Source: Schlesneria sphaerica (GTDB lineage Bacteria > Planctomycetota > Planctomycetia > Planctomycetales > Planctomycetaceae). From it: DNA of 64,000 nt. Position numbers and translations under genes: made by a program. This document shows positions 63,888-64,000 of the stretch, piece after piece (position 1 is the first letter of the stretch; each line of letters starts with the position of its first letter). The DNA lies in NCBI RefSeq assembly GCF_044336245.1, contig NZ_CP172346.1, forward strand, positions 3,782,001 to 3,846,000, in the 5' to 3' direction. The notes under the pieces are model-generated. The model did no database searches. It was not told the origin of the DNA and worked only from the letters and a program-made list of their open reading frames with translations.

Positions 63888-64000
63888 TCACCCTCCCAAC
63901 CCCGCGCCGCCCCCCATACAGATTTCTTCTCCCGTAAATCGTCCATGCCCGGCAATGAAGAGGGCCAGTTCCGCGACTTCTGCCGGGTCGTTCATTCGGC
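63888..64000 (-). CDS. Short-chain dehydrogenase/reductase, 3' end only
   Basis: Only the last 37 codons are in the window. The reading NDPAEVAELALFIAGHGRFT and GEEICMGGGAGLGG matches the C-terminal end of SDR enzymes such as 3-oxoacyl-ACP reductases (D-P-x-E-V-A, then the end GxxxxxxGG). The stop is at 63888-63890. The rest of the gene lies beyond the right edge. Confidence 0.75.
   Translation of the reverse strand, partial: RMNDPAEVAELALFIAGHGRFTGEEICMGGGAGLGG

Noticed and set aside
1..64000. tRNA, rRNA or CRISPR array
   Set aside because: Looked for TΨC-type stretches and regularly spaced repeats in the gaps and found none that could be supported.

Overview
The window looks like chromosomal DNA of a planctomycete, probably order Planctomycetales; the genus cannot be fixed from this sequence. 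The reasons are three DUF1559 proteins with type IV pilin-like N-termini, two DUF1501 proteins, a secreted beta-helix protein with a planctomycete LExRxLL sorting motif, many secreted hydrolases, and a loosely packed, GC-moderate chromosome with long intergenic stretches. No tRNA, rRNA, CRISPR array or intact insertion sequence was seen.

Layout. 0-2 kb: end of a CsrA-like regulator, then uppS and cdsA (lipid carrier and phospholipid precursors). 2-5.1 kb (minus): a secreted alpha/beta-hydrolase + SGNH-hydrolase fusion and a membrane-anchored endonuclease/exonuclease/phosphatase-fold protein. 5.6-7.3 kb: hpnH (hopanoid radical SAM) translationally coupled to trmL. 7.4-10.8 kb: a Gly/Tyr-rich exported protein and the LExRxLL beta-helix protein. 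11-15 kb: HAD hydrolase, exported sorbosone-dehydrogenase-like protein, MoxR ATPase, small membrane protein. 15-18.4 kb: a lone AddB-like nuclease. 19-21.5 kb: Na+/solute symporter, small membrane protein and DUF1355 protein. 21.7-29.2 kb: a small exported protein, an STN-like exported protein, an Hsp70 with a zinc-ribbon tail, DUF1501, and an ECF sigma/anti-sigma pair. 30.4-36.7 kb: DUF1559 and lipoprotein pair, purple-acid-phosphatase-like protein, an unknown protein and a second EEP-fold protein. 36.8-44 kb: ArsR regulator with a small neighbour, then lysS, a LolC/E-like permease, a LolD-like ATPase, ilvE and a polytopic membrane protein. 44-51.7 kb (minus): giant PQQ-propeller/TPR protein, flavin-dependent halogenase-like protein, ThuA-domain protein. 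52.5-56.9 kb: Cys-rich membrane protein, DUF1559, PepSY protein, and a divergent DUF1559.

57-62.4 kb is the most accessory-looking part. It holds a membrane protein resembling putative phage abortive-infection proteins, a tiny orphan ORF, two small exported or membrane proteins, a decayed IS21-type istA, a 98-bp element with terminal inverted repeats, and two copies of a palindromic repeat sharing a 50-bp identical core. A different dispersed repeat rich in TGGCCA occurs at 34.3 and 52.0 kb. The window closes with a Tat-exported DUF1501 protein and the 3' end of a short-chain dehydrogenase.

Functional links seen in gene order are envelope biogenesis (uppS-cdsA, hpnH, LolCDE-like transport), surface or secreted proteins released by their own terminators, and one sigma/anti-sigma switch. 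No complete, clearly new multi-gene system was found. The best leads are the 57-62 kb repeat/defence-like cluster, the Cys-rich/DUF1559/PepSY locus and the dispersed palindromic repeats.
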